Source: Closterium sp. NIES-65 (taxonomy: Eukaryota > Streptophyta > Zygnematophyceae > Desmidiales > Closteriaceae). Taken from it: a DNA stretch of 64,000 nt. The notes below the pieces were generated by a model. It saw only the letters and a list, made by a program, of their open reading frames with translations, did no database searches and was not told where the DNA came from. The position numbers were made by a program, and so were the translations under genes. Shown here in pieces: positions 1 to 8,829 of this stretch. The stretch is from the NCBI GenBank assembly GCA_948144175.1, contig CANXME010000553.1:620001-684000 (forward strand), written 5' to 3'. How positions within the stretch are numbered: position 1 is the stretch's first letter; every line of letters starts with the position of its first letter.

Positions 1-2964
1 CCTCGCCCGTCACCCGCCAAAAGACCTTCGCGAATCATTCGCAGTCTGCCTACTCACCCCACTCCTCCACCTGGCAGCCAATCCCAACTCGACCGCGGGG
101 TGGAGGTTACTGACTTTCCTCCCGCGAATCCTCCTACGCACCTCGTCAGCTCGCAAACCAGACTGGAACGCGATGATGAATCGCCTCCTCCGTTTCCGCC
201 AGGGACTCTGGTCTGGCCTGTACGACGAGGCAGTTGAAGCAACTTCCCTCCCAGCCCAGCCACGTCACATACCTGACACTCAGGGCATCCTTGCTGGAGC
301 GGAGGGACTGGCCAAGCGTGGTAACCTGGCCAAGTCACTACAGTCCCTCCAAGCCACTCCGGTCTCACCTGCCTCCTCCGAAGTGTACGCGGCATTAGCA
401 GCACGACACCTGCAAGCACTCCAGCCCTTACCAGAATGGATACGCACCTTCTCCCCCGAGAAAACCCCTTCGATAGAGCCGCGCGACTTCAGGCGCATCG
501 TAGCCAAACTCCCAAACGGGGTGGGAGCAGGGCCCTCAGGCACAACCTTCGAGCACATACGCGATGCTGCACTCGGAAATCCAGACATCTTCGCCCATCT
601 CCTCGCACTTACCAATACAGCTATAGCCGGGAAACTCAGCAGCGAGGCCACCGAGCTCCTCACAGCCTCACGGCTCTTGGCCTTCACAAAACCGCAGGGG
701 GGGACCCGACCGATAGCCGTGGGCGAATGCCTTCTTCGCATGGTGGCCAAGGCAGCACTGTTCCTGACTGGGGCGGCGGCATGATCACACTTCGCGCCTC
801 TACAGTTCGAGGTAGCAGTGGCTGGAGGGATTGAGGCGGCCATTCACACTGCGCGCACATACCTGGAGGAGAACCCGGGCTCGGTGGCGCTGCAGATTGA
901 CCTCGCCAACGCGTTTAACGCGGTGGAAAGGGCGGCGGTATTCGAGGGGCTCAAGAACGAGTCCCTTGAAAGCCTTCTGCCCCTTGTCCGCCTCTCCTAC
1001 GGAACTCCCTCAGCACTCCACCTCGACCATGACTTCGGCGTGGCTCCACTGCTAAGTGCTAGAGGCGTCCGCCAGGGGGACCCTCTTGGCCCCTTGCTCT
1101 TTGCGGCAAGCATCCACCCACACCTTACCGCAACGGCACTAGCTCACCCAAGGGTCGTCATTCTCGCCTACGCAGACGACATAACGCTGCTAGGCGAAGC
1201 AGAAGCGTGCACGGCGGCATTTACACACCTCACTGCCACACTGATCCACATAGGCCTCGAGCACAACCTTGGGAAGTGTGAGGCTTGGTCTGCAACCGCC
1301 ATAGACCCCGCCTCTCTCCCTCCGAGCTTCCCCATTGCAGCAGACGGACTGCGGATATTAGGAAGCCCAATCGGGACCTCAGATGGCTGTGCCGCCAGAG
1401 TAAGGGAAAGGCTTGCAGCAGCAGCAGAACCCTTGCCGCTCCTGGCCCAAATGGACCCCCAATTGTGCCTGCTGCTACTCACCCGCTGCGTGGGCCGGCG
1501 AGCATCCTTCCTGGCCAGAACCACTCCGCTAGAGGCACTACCTGAGGATGAATGGGCGGCATGGGGGGAGCAACTGCTGCATACCTTCCTGGACGCGGCC
1601 CATATCATGCTGCCAAGGAGTGACGCGGAACAGAGGAGAATCTGGAGGCAAGCGGCGCTGGCCGTAATATTGGGGGGCCTTGGCATTACAAATCCTGCAG
1701 TTGAAGGGAGCTCTGCGTACCTTGCGTCCGTGGTGGGCACCTCCCACTTACTGCACTCCCTGGCCGAGGCACTCTACCCAGATGTAGCAGCCCTCCTCCC
1801 CCTAATGGACCCCACCTCCGGCTCCGCGCACGCCCTGCCTGCACGCCTTGCAGCAGCGGAAGCAGCCCTCCCCCCCGAGGCTCTAGAAGCTCTCCAGGCC
1901 GGGAAAGCAGACCCACAGGGCCTCAAGCTGCAGCAGTCTCTAGCGCTGGCGGTTCAGACACGCCGCTTCCTGAGGGTCATGAACGAGGCAAGGCGGATGC
2001 GCCCCAACCCCCTCTCTGGCCATGCCCAGAGAATGCAGTCGGTGCTCGGCCCTGGTGCGGGAGATTGGCTGCTGACACTACCCATCATACCCTCGCTTAG
2101 GATGGGACCCTCCCAGCTCTCCTCCGCTGCTGCGTTCCGCCTGGGCCTCCCCCTACCTGTCCCCAGGCGCTGCGACTGCCGCTACCGCACCAAATTCCCT
2201 GATGACCGCCTCCCAAACCATCTCATGCGCTGCGAGAAAGGGGGGGGAAGGATTGCGACTCACCATGCGCTCAGGGACGAGATTGCTTTGATTGCGGCAG
2301 AGGCGGGATTCACGGTGCACAAAGAAACCTATGTATTCTCTCTCGTTGAAAACCTGAAGGCGGACGTCGCAATCCGCCATCCCCGGACGGGAGAGGTTTG
2401 GATGTGCGACGTGACAGTGACGGACCCCGTTTCTCACCAAGATGAGAACTGCAATAGAGCACCGGGGTGGGCGGCTAGGGCAGCTGCGGACAAGAAGGAG
2501 CAGAAATACGCGCGCCGGAATGCGTGAGTGGGCTTTCATGCCCTAGCGGTAGAGACATATGGGTACCCCTCGCCCGGGGTGTTGGCATTCTTGCGGCAGT
2601 GCGCGGAGCTGGCGGCCAAGTTGCGATTCAACGCAGCCCCCAACTCCTACGAGGCCGCCAAGCTGCTGACGGAATACCGCCAGCGCTGGAGCATGTGCCT
2701 CCAAAAAGCACAAGCCAACGCCCTCCGCTGCAAGACCAACGAGGCGATAGCAGCGGACGAGCTCGGCATGCGGGGCCCCTTTGCCCCCCTTAGCGAAGGC
2801 CAGCTCTACCAGCTAATAGAGCCCTCGTTCGACCTTTAGGGTCGGACGGAAGGGGCGGGAGGGAGTAAGGGAATGAGGTAGTTAGGTAGACCGAGTGTTA
2901 TGTCTGGGTTTGCATGTGTTTGCATCTTCCCATGTATCTCCCATCAATCAATACTAGGACCATT

Positions 2965-2965
<1 letters not shown>
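1..2965 (+). pseudogene. LINE copy A, reverse transcriptase plus restriction-like endonuclease, 5' end outside window
   Basis: One reading frame runs from base 2 to the stop at 2837-2839, broken only by two nonsense codons: TGA at 782-784, where the other copies have Arg, and TGA at 2525-2527, where they have Trp. Visible parts are reverse transcriptase blocks (QIDLANAFNAVE, RGVRQGDPLGPLLF, the YADD catalytic box near 1170), a Cys-Asp-Cys...His...Cys zinc-binding cluster (2170-2242) and a restriction-like endonuclease core (LKADVAIRH then MCDVTV). The 3' UTR (2840-2965) ends in the family's ACCATTCGAGAG and runs into (GA)n. The element copies itself by target-primed reverse transcription; this copy looks dead. 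It is in the same orientation as the copies downstream. Confidence 0.9.

Positions 2966-3024
<59 letters not shown>
2966..3024. repeat. (GA)n tract joining LINE copies A and B
   Basis: About 59 bp of pure GA directly follow the 3' end of copy A and directly precede the first base of copy B. It serves as the simple-sequence tail of A and the apparent insertion target of B. Confidence 0.97.
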
Positions 3025-3027
<3 letters not shown>

Positions 3028-3285
3028 ACCCCTTAGCCCCCTGCCCTCTGCCTCACCCCTCTGCCCTCCGCCCTCCAGAGCTATTTAAGGGCTGTTTCTC
3101 TCTCCCCCTCCTCATTATTTCGTGTGGAGTTCATTTCCGGCGGGAGAGAGCGAGAGAGAGAGAGAGGATACCCCTTAGCCCCCTGCCCTCTGCCTCACCC
3201 CTCTGCCCTCCGCCCTCCAGAGCTATTTAAGGGCTGTTTCTCTCTCCCCCTCCTCATTATTTCGTGTGGAGTTCATTTCCGGCGG
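3025..3285 (+). promoter_or_regulatory. Duplicated 5' promoter monomers of LINE copy B
   Basis: Two near-identical units start with GATACCCCTTAG at 3025 and 3167, separated by a short GA stretch (3144-3166). Each holds a TATA-like CTATTTAAG (3081 and 3223) and, about 30 bp further on, a TCATTATTTCG block that fits an initiator. That an internal promoter lies here is inferred from this spacing and from its conservation in copies C and D. Confidence 0.6.
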
Positions 3286-3463
3286 CTCGCGCCGGCGGCC
3301 TTCGGCCGCCGCCGCTCGCCAGCGCGGCCTTCGGCCGCGCGCTCCTGGTGGCAAGGAACAAGGCAGTGGACTGCTATTCCAGGAGAAACACGCATGCACA
3401 GGAATCAAGGGAGCAGAGCCTAGGCAAGAGAGAACGGCATGCAATATTACACGCGGCGGAGGC

Positions 3464-4746
3464 CTACATCGTGTACGGCTCCGCCCCCTCCATCTCAAGC
3501 ATCGAGCGCATACACGCCGATACCGCAAGAAGAAGATGCGCCGATGACTGGAGCACGTCCAGGGGGGTCCCGGCCTGAGCAGCCCCTACAAGATCCCCCA
3601 CGTGGCGGGGGAAAGTACGGGCTAAGGGAGCTACCCCGGCGGGCGCTTCCGACACGGGCGCCAACGGCGACTCGAGCGATCCTGCCAAAGTCACGCAGGA
3701 TCCTCGGGATCCTGGACCGAAACTGCTCGGAAAGTTCCGGGTGGCCCCACACACTGCCAGCTGCAAGTTCGCCACCACCTCGCACGCCTCCGCCAGATTC
3801 AATACCGGCACATGGTCAGCATGGGGTCTCTCCCCACGGGATTGGGGTGAGGTGCAGTCTGCTCTTCGAGCGGAAACGACGCCGACCAGCCAGGAACGCG
3901 GCCAACAGTCAAGCACCCAGCGGAGAAGCCAGGAACCTGACGAGGGGAGCGATAGTCGGGTCTCCCCACCCGCGCGGGCAGATACTCGGCCAACATCGGC
4001 GCGCGCAGTGGGGCCACCGGGCCGGGATCCGCGGCAAAGGGAGGGCCATTTGTCACCTCGATGTGAACGTGAGTCGGCCCCCCGCTCGCCCGGGCCTGCC
4101 GCACCACATCCACGAATGTGTTCGCAGCGTGATCAAGAGCAGGATCCGGCTGGCGGCCAGATGAGCCGCGCCCTCCGCCATTCCGCCGGCCCCGCCGCCC
4201 AGCGGAACCACCCGAATTCGGACGCAGAGGGGACGGCTCGCGACGACCTGATTCCCAGCGACGCCCAGGCGACCCCTTCCCCCGCGTCGCCGGAGCTCGC
4301 CGAGGTGATTGTTGAGCGGGGGATCGCGCTCGGGGTGAGCGCTGGCCTGCTCGACCACGAGGAGACGGGCGCCGAGGAGAGCGAGGACGCTCAGGGGAGC
4401 GCGGATCCCCCTCCCTGCGCTGATAGTGTTCGCGACGCGCGGGAGATAGGCGACGAGGAGACGGCTGCCGTTGGGGATGACGCTGAGGCGAGCGCCCGCG
4501 CTGCTGCGGCTGCTGACCGTCAGGACGGTTCGACGCTACACGCGCAGGAGCCCACGAATACTCAGGGGGGGAGAGGCGCGAGGCTGGCTGATGGGGAAGA
4601 GTCTGCACCCGCTCGAATCGGTGAACGGGCTCGCTTGCGGAGGGATGCGCAGGCAGTCGTGGCCGAGGCTCGGCAGGCGCAGGCTCCCGCGGCGCGCTCT
4701 CCGCGGAATGCTCAAGCTCCGGATCCCGTCTTGCGGACGGGTCCAT
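3464..4746 (-). pseudogene. Antisense ORF of LINE copy B (frameshifted)
   Basis: Homologous to the intact antisense ORF of copy D (14595-15878). The minus-strand frame starts with ATG at 4746 (MDPSARRDPELE), passes through an Arg-Ser-Pro-rich stretch and the conserved segment THVHIEVTNGPPFAADP, and is thrown out of frame near 3805, where B is one base shorter than C and D. The rest (NLAEACEVVANLQLAVCGAT to GAEPYTM) continues in a second frame to the conserved stop at 3464. In 4011-4145, 19 of 23 differences from copy D are third-position changes in this frame. Confidence 0.7.
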
Positions 4747-7700
4747 CACTCCCGACCGTAGCGCAGCAGATGCCAGCGCGCCGACGAAGGGAAGGCGAGA
4801 CGACCGCGGCGCCGCTGGCGGGGGGCGAGGGAGTCGCAGTAGCAAGAGCAACGCGCGGAATCTGCGTCGGACGCGGCAGTCGCCGCGGACGAAGGGGTAG
4901 CGAGCGGGGACGGGGAGGCGGCGGTGCGCGGGGCACGAACAGACGCCGCACAGGAGCCAGCGGCTTCGCGAGAAACGCGGAGAGGCTGATACGTCAGAGC
5001 GCGAGAGGCGGCGAGGAGGAACTTCGCGAGGAGGCTGAGGAGGCTACGGAGAATGAGAGAAGTGACGAGGGGGACCCCTTATTTAACCCTGAAAGAGAGG
5101 GGTTGTTAGGGGTTGAAGTCGAGGAGGATGACGAGGAGTTGGATCGCCTACTCCAAGGAGAGGAGGTCCCCAGCCCACGTGCCCGAGGCGTTCCTGCCAA
5201 CCAAACCAGATCCGAAGGTGTGGGGCAAATCCCAAACCTGGGCCGAGCCGCATCTGCAACCCCAACCCCCAGAAATCGGACCGCGAGACCAAACCGAACC
5301 GCCCCCAACATTGCGGTTACCACCGCCCCAGCCAGTAACGCGGGCCCAACGCCTGCCACCCCCGCCCCAATCATCAGCGCTGACATCCTGGCAAGACGTC
5401 AAGACCTTTTCGCTGACATCGCCAACTGGGACCTCGGCCCGCTACGCGACAGCAGACAGCCTCCCCTTGCCCGCCACCCTCCTCGCCCACTTCGCGAATC
5501 CTTCGCCATCTGCCTGCTGACCCCACTTCTGCACCTCGCCATAACCCCTGATTCCACTCCTGGTTGGAAGCTGCTGATGTTTCTCCCGCGAATTCTCCTG
5601 CGCTCGTCATCTGCACGAAAACCAGACTGGAAGGCAATGGGCGACAGACTGACGAGATTTCGCCAAGGGCAGTGGCGCGGCCTTTACGACGAGGCGGCAG
5701 AAGCAGTGAACAACAACCCCCAACCACGCCACGTACCTGACACCACGGGAAAGCTGGCGAGAGCCGAGGGATTAGCGAAAAGGGGAAACCTGGCGAAGTC
5801 CCTCCAGTCGCTAACTGCCACGCCCGTCTGCTCGCCAACCCCTGACGTATTGGCTGCGCTCACGGCCAGGCACCCAAGGGCCACCGCAGCCATCCCAGTC
5901 TGGGTGCAAGACTTTGCCCCTGAGACTCTGCCCTCAATCACAGCTCGCGAGTTCAGGAAGCTGCTGGCCCGTTGCCCCAACGGCGTAGGGGCTGGGCCAT
6001 CAGGGACTACCTTCGAGCACTTGAGAGATGCGGCCCTTGGGAACACCGACGTCCTCCTACAACTGCACGCGCTTACCAACACGGCGCTAGCGGGTAAACT
6101 GAGCGCCGAGGCTGCAGATCTACTCACCGCTTCGCGCCTGCTCGCCTTCACGAAACCCCAAGGCGGAACTAGGCCAATAGCCGTGGGCGAATGTCTGCTG
6201 CGTATTGTCACAAAGGCGGCGCTCTTCCTGGCCGCCCCTGCAGCGCGCGACCACTTCACCCCGCTACAATTCGGTGTGGCGATCGCGGGGGGCATCGAGG
6301 CAGCGATACACGCGGCCCGCACCTACCTGGAGGAGTTCCCCGGAGCAACGGCCCTCCAGATCGACCTGGCAAACGCTTTCAATGCCGTGGAGCGCGCGGC
6401 GGTGTTTGAAGGCCTGAAAGGCACGAAGCTTGACACCCTGGTCCCCCTCGTCCGCCTCTCATACGGCCGCCCATCAGCCCTCTACCTCGACCACGATTTC
6501 GAGGCGGCGCCTCTACAGAGCGCGCGAGGCGTGCGCCAGGGTGACCCACTGGGGCCTATGCTGTTCGCGGCCAGCATCCATCCCTGTCTCGCTGCAACGG
6601 CGACGGCCCACCCAGAGGTGGTCCTCCTCGCGTACGCAGATGACATCACCCTGCTAGGCGAGACTGCGAGCTGCACGGCGGCCTTCAACCACCTCACGGA
6701 AGCACTTCTCAGCCACGGCCTGTCCCACAACCCCGCGAAATGCGAAGCATGGTCCGCCACAGCCCTGGAGCCCGCCGCTCTGCCCCACGGCGTCACTATC
6801 TCCCGGGACGGGATCCGCGTCTTGGGCAGCCCGATTGGGCCCCCCGCCGGCTGCGCTGCCCGAGTGCGGGAACGCCTTAAAGCTGCTGCTGAACCGCTCC
6901 CGCTCCTCTCCCAGATGGACCCGCAACTCTGCCTGCTCCTACTTACCCGCTGCGTGAGCCGCCGCGCTTCGTTCATGGTCAGAGCCACGCCGCTTGAAGC
7001 CCTACCGCTGAGGGAATGGTCCGCCTGGGGGGAAGAACTGTTCCATACCTACCTTGCCGCAGCACACACAGAAACCCCCAGAGCCCGGGTCGAGAGGGAG
7101 AGGATTTGGCACCAGGCCGCCCTGCCCGCGTCCCTAGGAGGCCTGGGCATCACCAACCCTGCAGTGGAGGGGGGACATGCCTACCTGGCTGCAGTCACTG
7201 CTGCTGCACACCTGCTGCGAACCTTCGGCGACGCGGCAAACCCTGCTCTCACTGGACTGCTGCCGCTAATGGACTCCAACGAGGAATCTACGTCCCTCCT
7301 CCCAAGGCGCCTTGCTGCCCTAGAAGCCGCGCTGCCTCCTGAGGGGATCGAGGCCCTCCAAGTGGGGAGACAGAGACCGGACGGGCCAAAGCTCCAACAG
7401 TCGCTCTCCCTCGCGGTTCAAACTGCAAGGTTCATGCAACTGCTCGAGAGCTCGCGGGAGATGGAGCTCAACCCACTGTTCGGACACACGCAGCGGCTGC
7501 AGTCCCTCTTGGGCCCCGGCGCAGGGGACTGGCTGCTCGCCGTCCCGCTGATCTCCTCCCTCCGCCTCGGGCCCTCTCAGTTCTCCACAGCGGCCTCCTT
7601 CCGCTTAGGCCTCCCCCTACCTGTGCCAAGGCGCTGCGACTGCAGATACCGCACCACATTCCCCGACGACCGCCTACCGAACCATTTGATGCGGTGCGAG

Positions 7701-8303
7701 AAAGGGGGGGGGAGAATTGCAACCCACAATGCCCTTCGGGACGAGTGCGCAAAGATAGCTGCGGAAGCGGGCTTCACCGTGCATAAGGAGACAACGGCTT
7801 ACTCACCGGTCGAAAACCTCAAAGCGGATATCTCTATCCGCCATCCCGACACCGGTGAAGTGTGGATCTGTGACATCACGGTCACGGACCCCGTCTCCCA
7901 CCAGGATGAATACGCCCGTAAAGCTCCCGGTTGGGCTGCTAGAATGCAGGCGGACAAGAAGGCAAGCAAATACGCCAGGCGGAGCGCTTGGGTGGGCTTT
8001 TACGCCTTGGCGGTTGAGACCTACGGTTACCCCTCGAGTGGAGTCCTGGAATTCCTTCGCAGCTGCGCGGAGTTAGCGGCCATGCGGCGGTTCAACGCCA
8101 CCCCCAAGTCGAGGGAATGCGCCAAGCTACTCACCGAGTACCGGCAGCGGTGGAGTGTGACCCTGCAGAGAGCGCAAGCCACTGCCCTCAGGGATAAGAC
8201 CCATGAGGCCCTCACGGCGGATGCGCTCGGCCTGCAGGGCCCGTTTACTCCAATGAGTGAAGGGCAGCTGTATCAGTTGATAGAAGACCCCTCCGGCCAT
8301 TAG
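3741..8303 (+). CDS. LINE reverse transcriptase / restriction-like endonuclease ORF (copy B, open)
   Basis: An open frame of 1520 codons. The N-terminal third is low complexity and contains an Arg-Gly-rich stretch (about residues 370-400). Reverse transcriptase covers about residues 720-1050, with QIDLANAFNAVE (Asp 875) and YADD (965-968) as catalytic Asp motifs. A zinc-binding cluster follows (Cys1299, Cys1301, His1315, Cys1319), then the endonuclease core (Asp1363 in LKADISI, Asp1378 in CDITV). The protein should nick the target and prime reverse transcription there. The first 330 codons overlap the antisense gene and show no sense-strand constraint, so the true start is probably near 4737, where C and D have ATG and B has ACG. 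B is the only long copy with an unbroken pol frame. Confidence 0.85.
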   Translation: MAPHTASCKFATTSHASARFNTGTWSAWGLSPRDWGEVQSALRAETTPTSQERGQQSSTQRRSQEPDEGSDSRVSPPARADTRPTSARAVGPPGRDPRQREGHLSPRCERESAPRSPGPAAPHPRMCSQRDQEQDPAGGQMSRALRHSAGPAAQRNHPNSDAEGTARDDLIPSDAQATPSPASPELAEVIVERGIALGVSAGLLDHEETGAEESEDAQGSADPPPCADSVRDAREIGDEETAAVGDDAEASARAAAAADRQDGSTLHAQEPTNTQGGRGARLADGEESAPARIGERARLRRDAQAVVAEARQAQAPAARSPRNAQAPDPVLRTGPSLPTVAQQMPARRRREGETTAAPLAGGEGVAVARATRGICVGRGSRRGRRGSERGRGGGGARGTNRRRTGASGFARNAERLIRQSARGGEEELREEAEEATENERSDEGDPLFNPEREGLLGVEVEEDDEELDRLLQGEEVPSPRARGVPANQTRSEGVGQIPNLGRAASATPTPRNRTARPNRTAPNIAVTTAPASNAGPTPATPAPIISADILARRQDLFADIANWDLGPLRDSRQPPLARHPPRPLRESFAICLLTPLLHLAITPDSTPGWKLLMFLPRILLRSSSARKPDWKAMGDRLTRFRQGQWRGLYDEAAEAVNNNPQPRHVPDTTGKLARAEGLAKRGNLAKSLQSLTATPVCSPTPDVLAALTARHPRATAAIPVWVQDFAPETLPSITAREFRKLLARCPNGVGAGPSGTTFEHLRDAALGNTDVLLQLHALTNTALAGKLSAEAADLLTASRLLAFTKPQGGTRPIAVGECLLRIVTKAALFLAAPAARDHFTPLQFGVAIAGGIEAAIHAARTYLEEFPGATALQIDLANAFNAVERAAVFEGLKGTKLDTLVPLVRLSYGRPSALYLDHDFEAAPLQSARGVRQGDPLGPMLFAASIHPCLAATATAHPEVVLLAYADDITLLGETASCTAAFNHLTEALLSHGLSHNPAKCEAWSATALEPAALPHGVTISRDGIRVLGSPIGPPAGCAARVRERLKAAAEPLPLLSQMDPQLCLLLLTRCVSRRASFMVRATPLEALPLREWSAWGEELFHTYLAAAHTETPRARVERERIWHQAALPASLGGLGITNPAVEGGHAYLAAVTAAAHLLRTFGDAANPALTGLLPLMDSNEESTSLLPRRLAALEAALPPEGIEALQVGRQRPDGPKLQQSLSLAVQTARFMQLLESSREMELNPLFGHTQRLQSLLGPGAGDWLLAVPLISSLRLGPSQFSTAASFRLGLPLPVPRRCDCRYRTTFPDDRLPNHLMRCEKGGGRIATHNALRDECAKIAAEAGFTVHKETTAYSPVENLKADISIRHPDTGEVWICDITVTDPVSHQDEYARKAPGWAARMQADKKASKYARRSAWVGFYALAVETYGYPSSGVLEFLRSCAELAAMRRFNATPKSRECAKLLTEYRQRWSVTLQRAQATALRDKTHEALTADALGLQGPFTPMSEGQLYQLIEDPSGH

Positions 8304-8434
8304 GGCCGGGCGGGGAGGGGGGGGCTGGGGCTGGGATAGTGCGGGGTTAGCTGCTGTTTTGCTGTAGCCTGGCCGTGAGATTGCTGTAGCCTTACCATCT
8401 GTGTACCTCGCTGACATTAATACCAAGGCCCGTT

Positions 8435-8435
<1 letters not shown>

Positions 8436-8470
<35 letters not shown>
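8436..8470. repeat. (GA)n tract joining LINE copies B and C
   Basis: 35 bp of GA follow the 3' end of copy B (AAGGCCCGTTC) and precede the first base of copy C. Confidence 0.97.
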
Positions 8471-8474
<4 letters not shown>

Positions 8475-8690
8475 CCTTAGCATCCAGCCCTCTCCCTCCT
8501 CCCTCTGCCCTCTCCCTCTGGTCCTATTTAAAGGGCCCTCCGTGCCTTCCCTACCTCATTATTTCGTTGGTGTTTCACATTCGGCGTCCCTCTTCCCTCT
8601 GCCCTCTCCCTCTGGTCCTATTTAAAGGGCCCTCCGTGCCTTCCCTACCTCATTATTTCGTTGGTGTTTCACATTCGGCGGCTCGCGCCG
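8471..8690 (+). promoter_or_regulatory. Duplicated 5' promoter monomers of LINE copy C
   Basis: Two tandem units, each with a TATA-like TATTTAAA (about 8525 and 8619) followed about 30 bp later by TCATTATTTCG. The duplication breakpoints differ from those in copy B, so the two duplications arose separately. Confidence 0.55.
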
Positions 8691-8829
8691 GCGGCCGAAG
8701 GCCGCCGCCGCTCGCAAGCGCGGCCTTCGGCCGCGCATTAGGGGTGGCAAGACACAAGACGCGAGTTCGGCATATAAAGGGCATACAAACACACAAGGCA
8801 AGGGGGCAGGCAAGAGCAAGAGGCGCGGC

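Larger units (their letters stand above)
3025..8435 (+). mobile_element. LINE copy B, full length, restriction-like-endonuclease type
   Basis: A complete copy between two (GA)n tracts. It has a duplicated 5' promoter region (3025-3166 and 3167-3285), GC-rich hairpins (3283-3350), an antisense gene region (3464-4746), the sense reverse transcriptase ORF ending at 8303, and a 132-bp 3' UTR. The zinc cluster plus PD-(D/E)xK-like endonuclease after the reverse transcriptase places it with RLE LINEs (the R2, R4, Dong and NeSL types in established classification), not apurinic-endonuclease LINEs. I see no target-site duplication because both flanks are GA repeat. Confidence 0.9.

Noticed and set aside
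1168..1740. Minus-strand ORFs under the LINE reverse transcriptase (also 11966-12340, 16504-17217)
   Set aside because: Unlike the 5' antisense ORF they lie where differences are synonymous for the sense frame, so they are shadows of a GC-rich coding strand.
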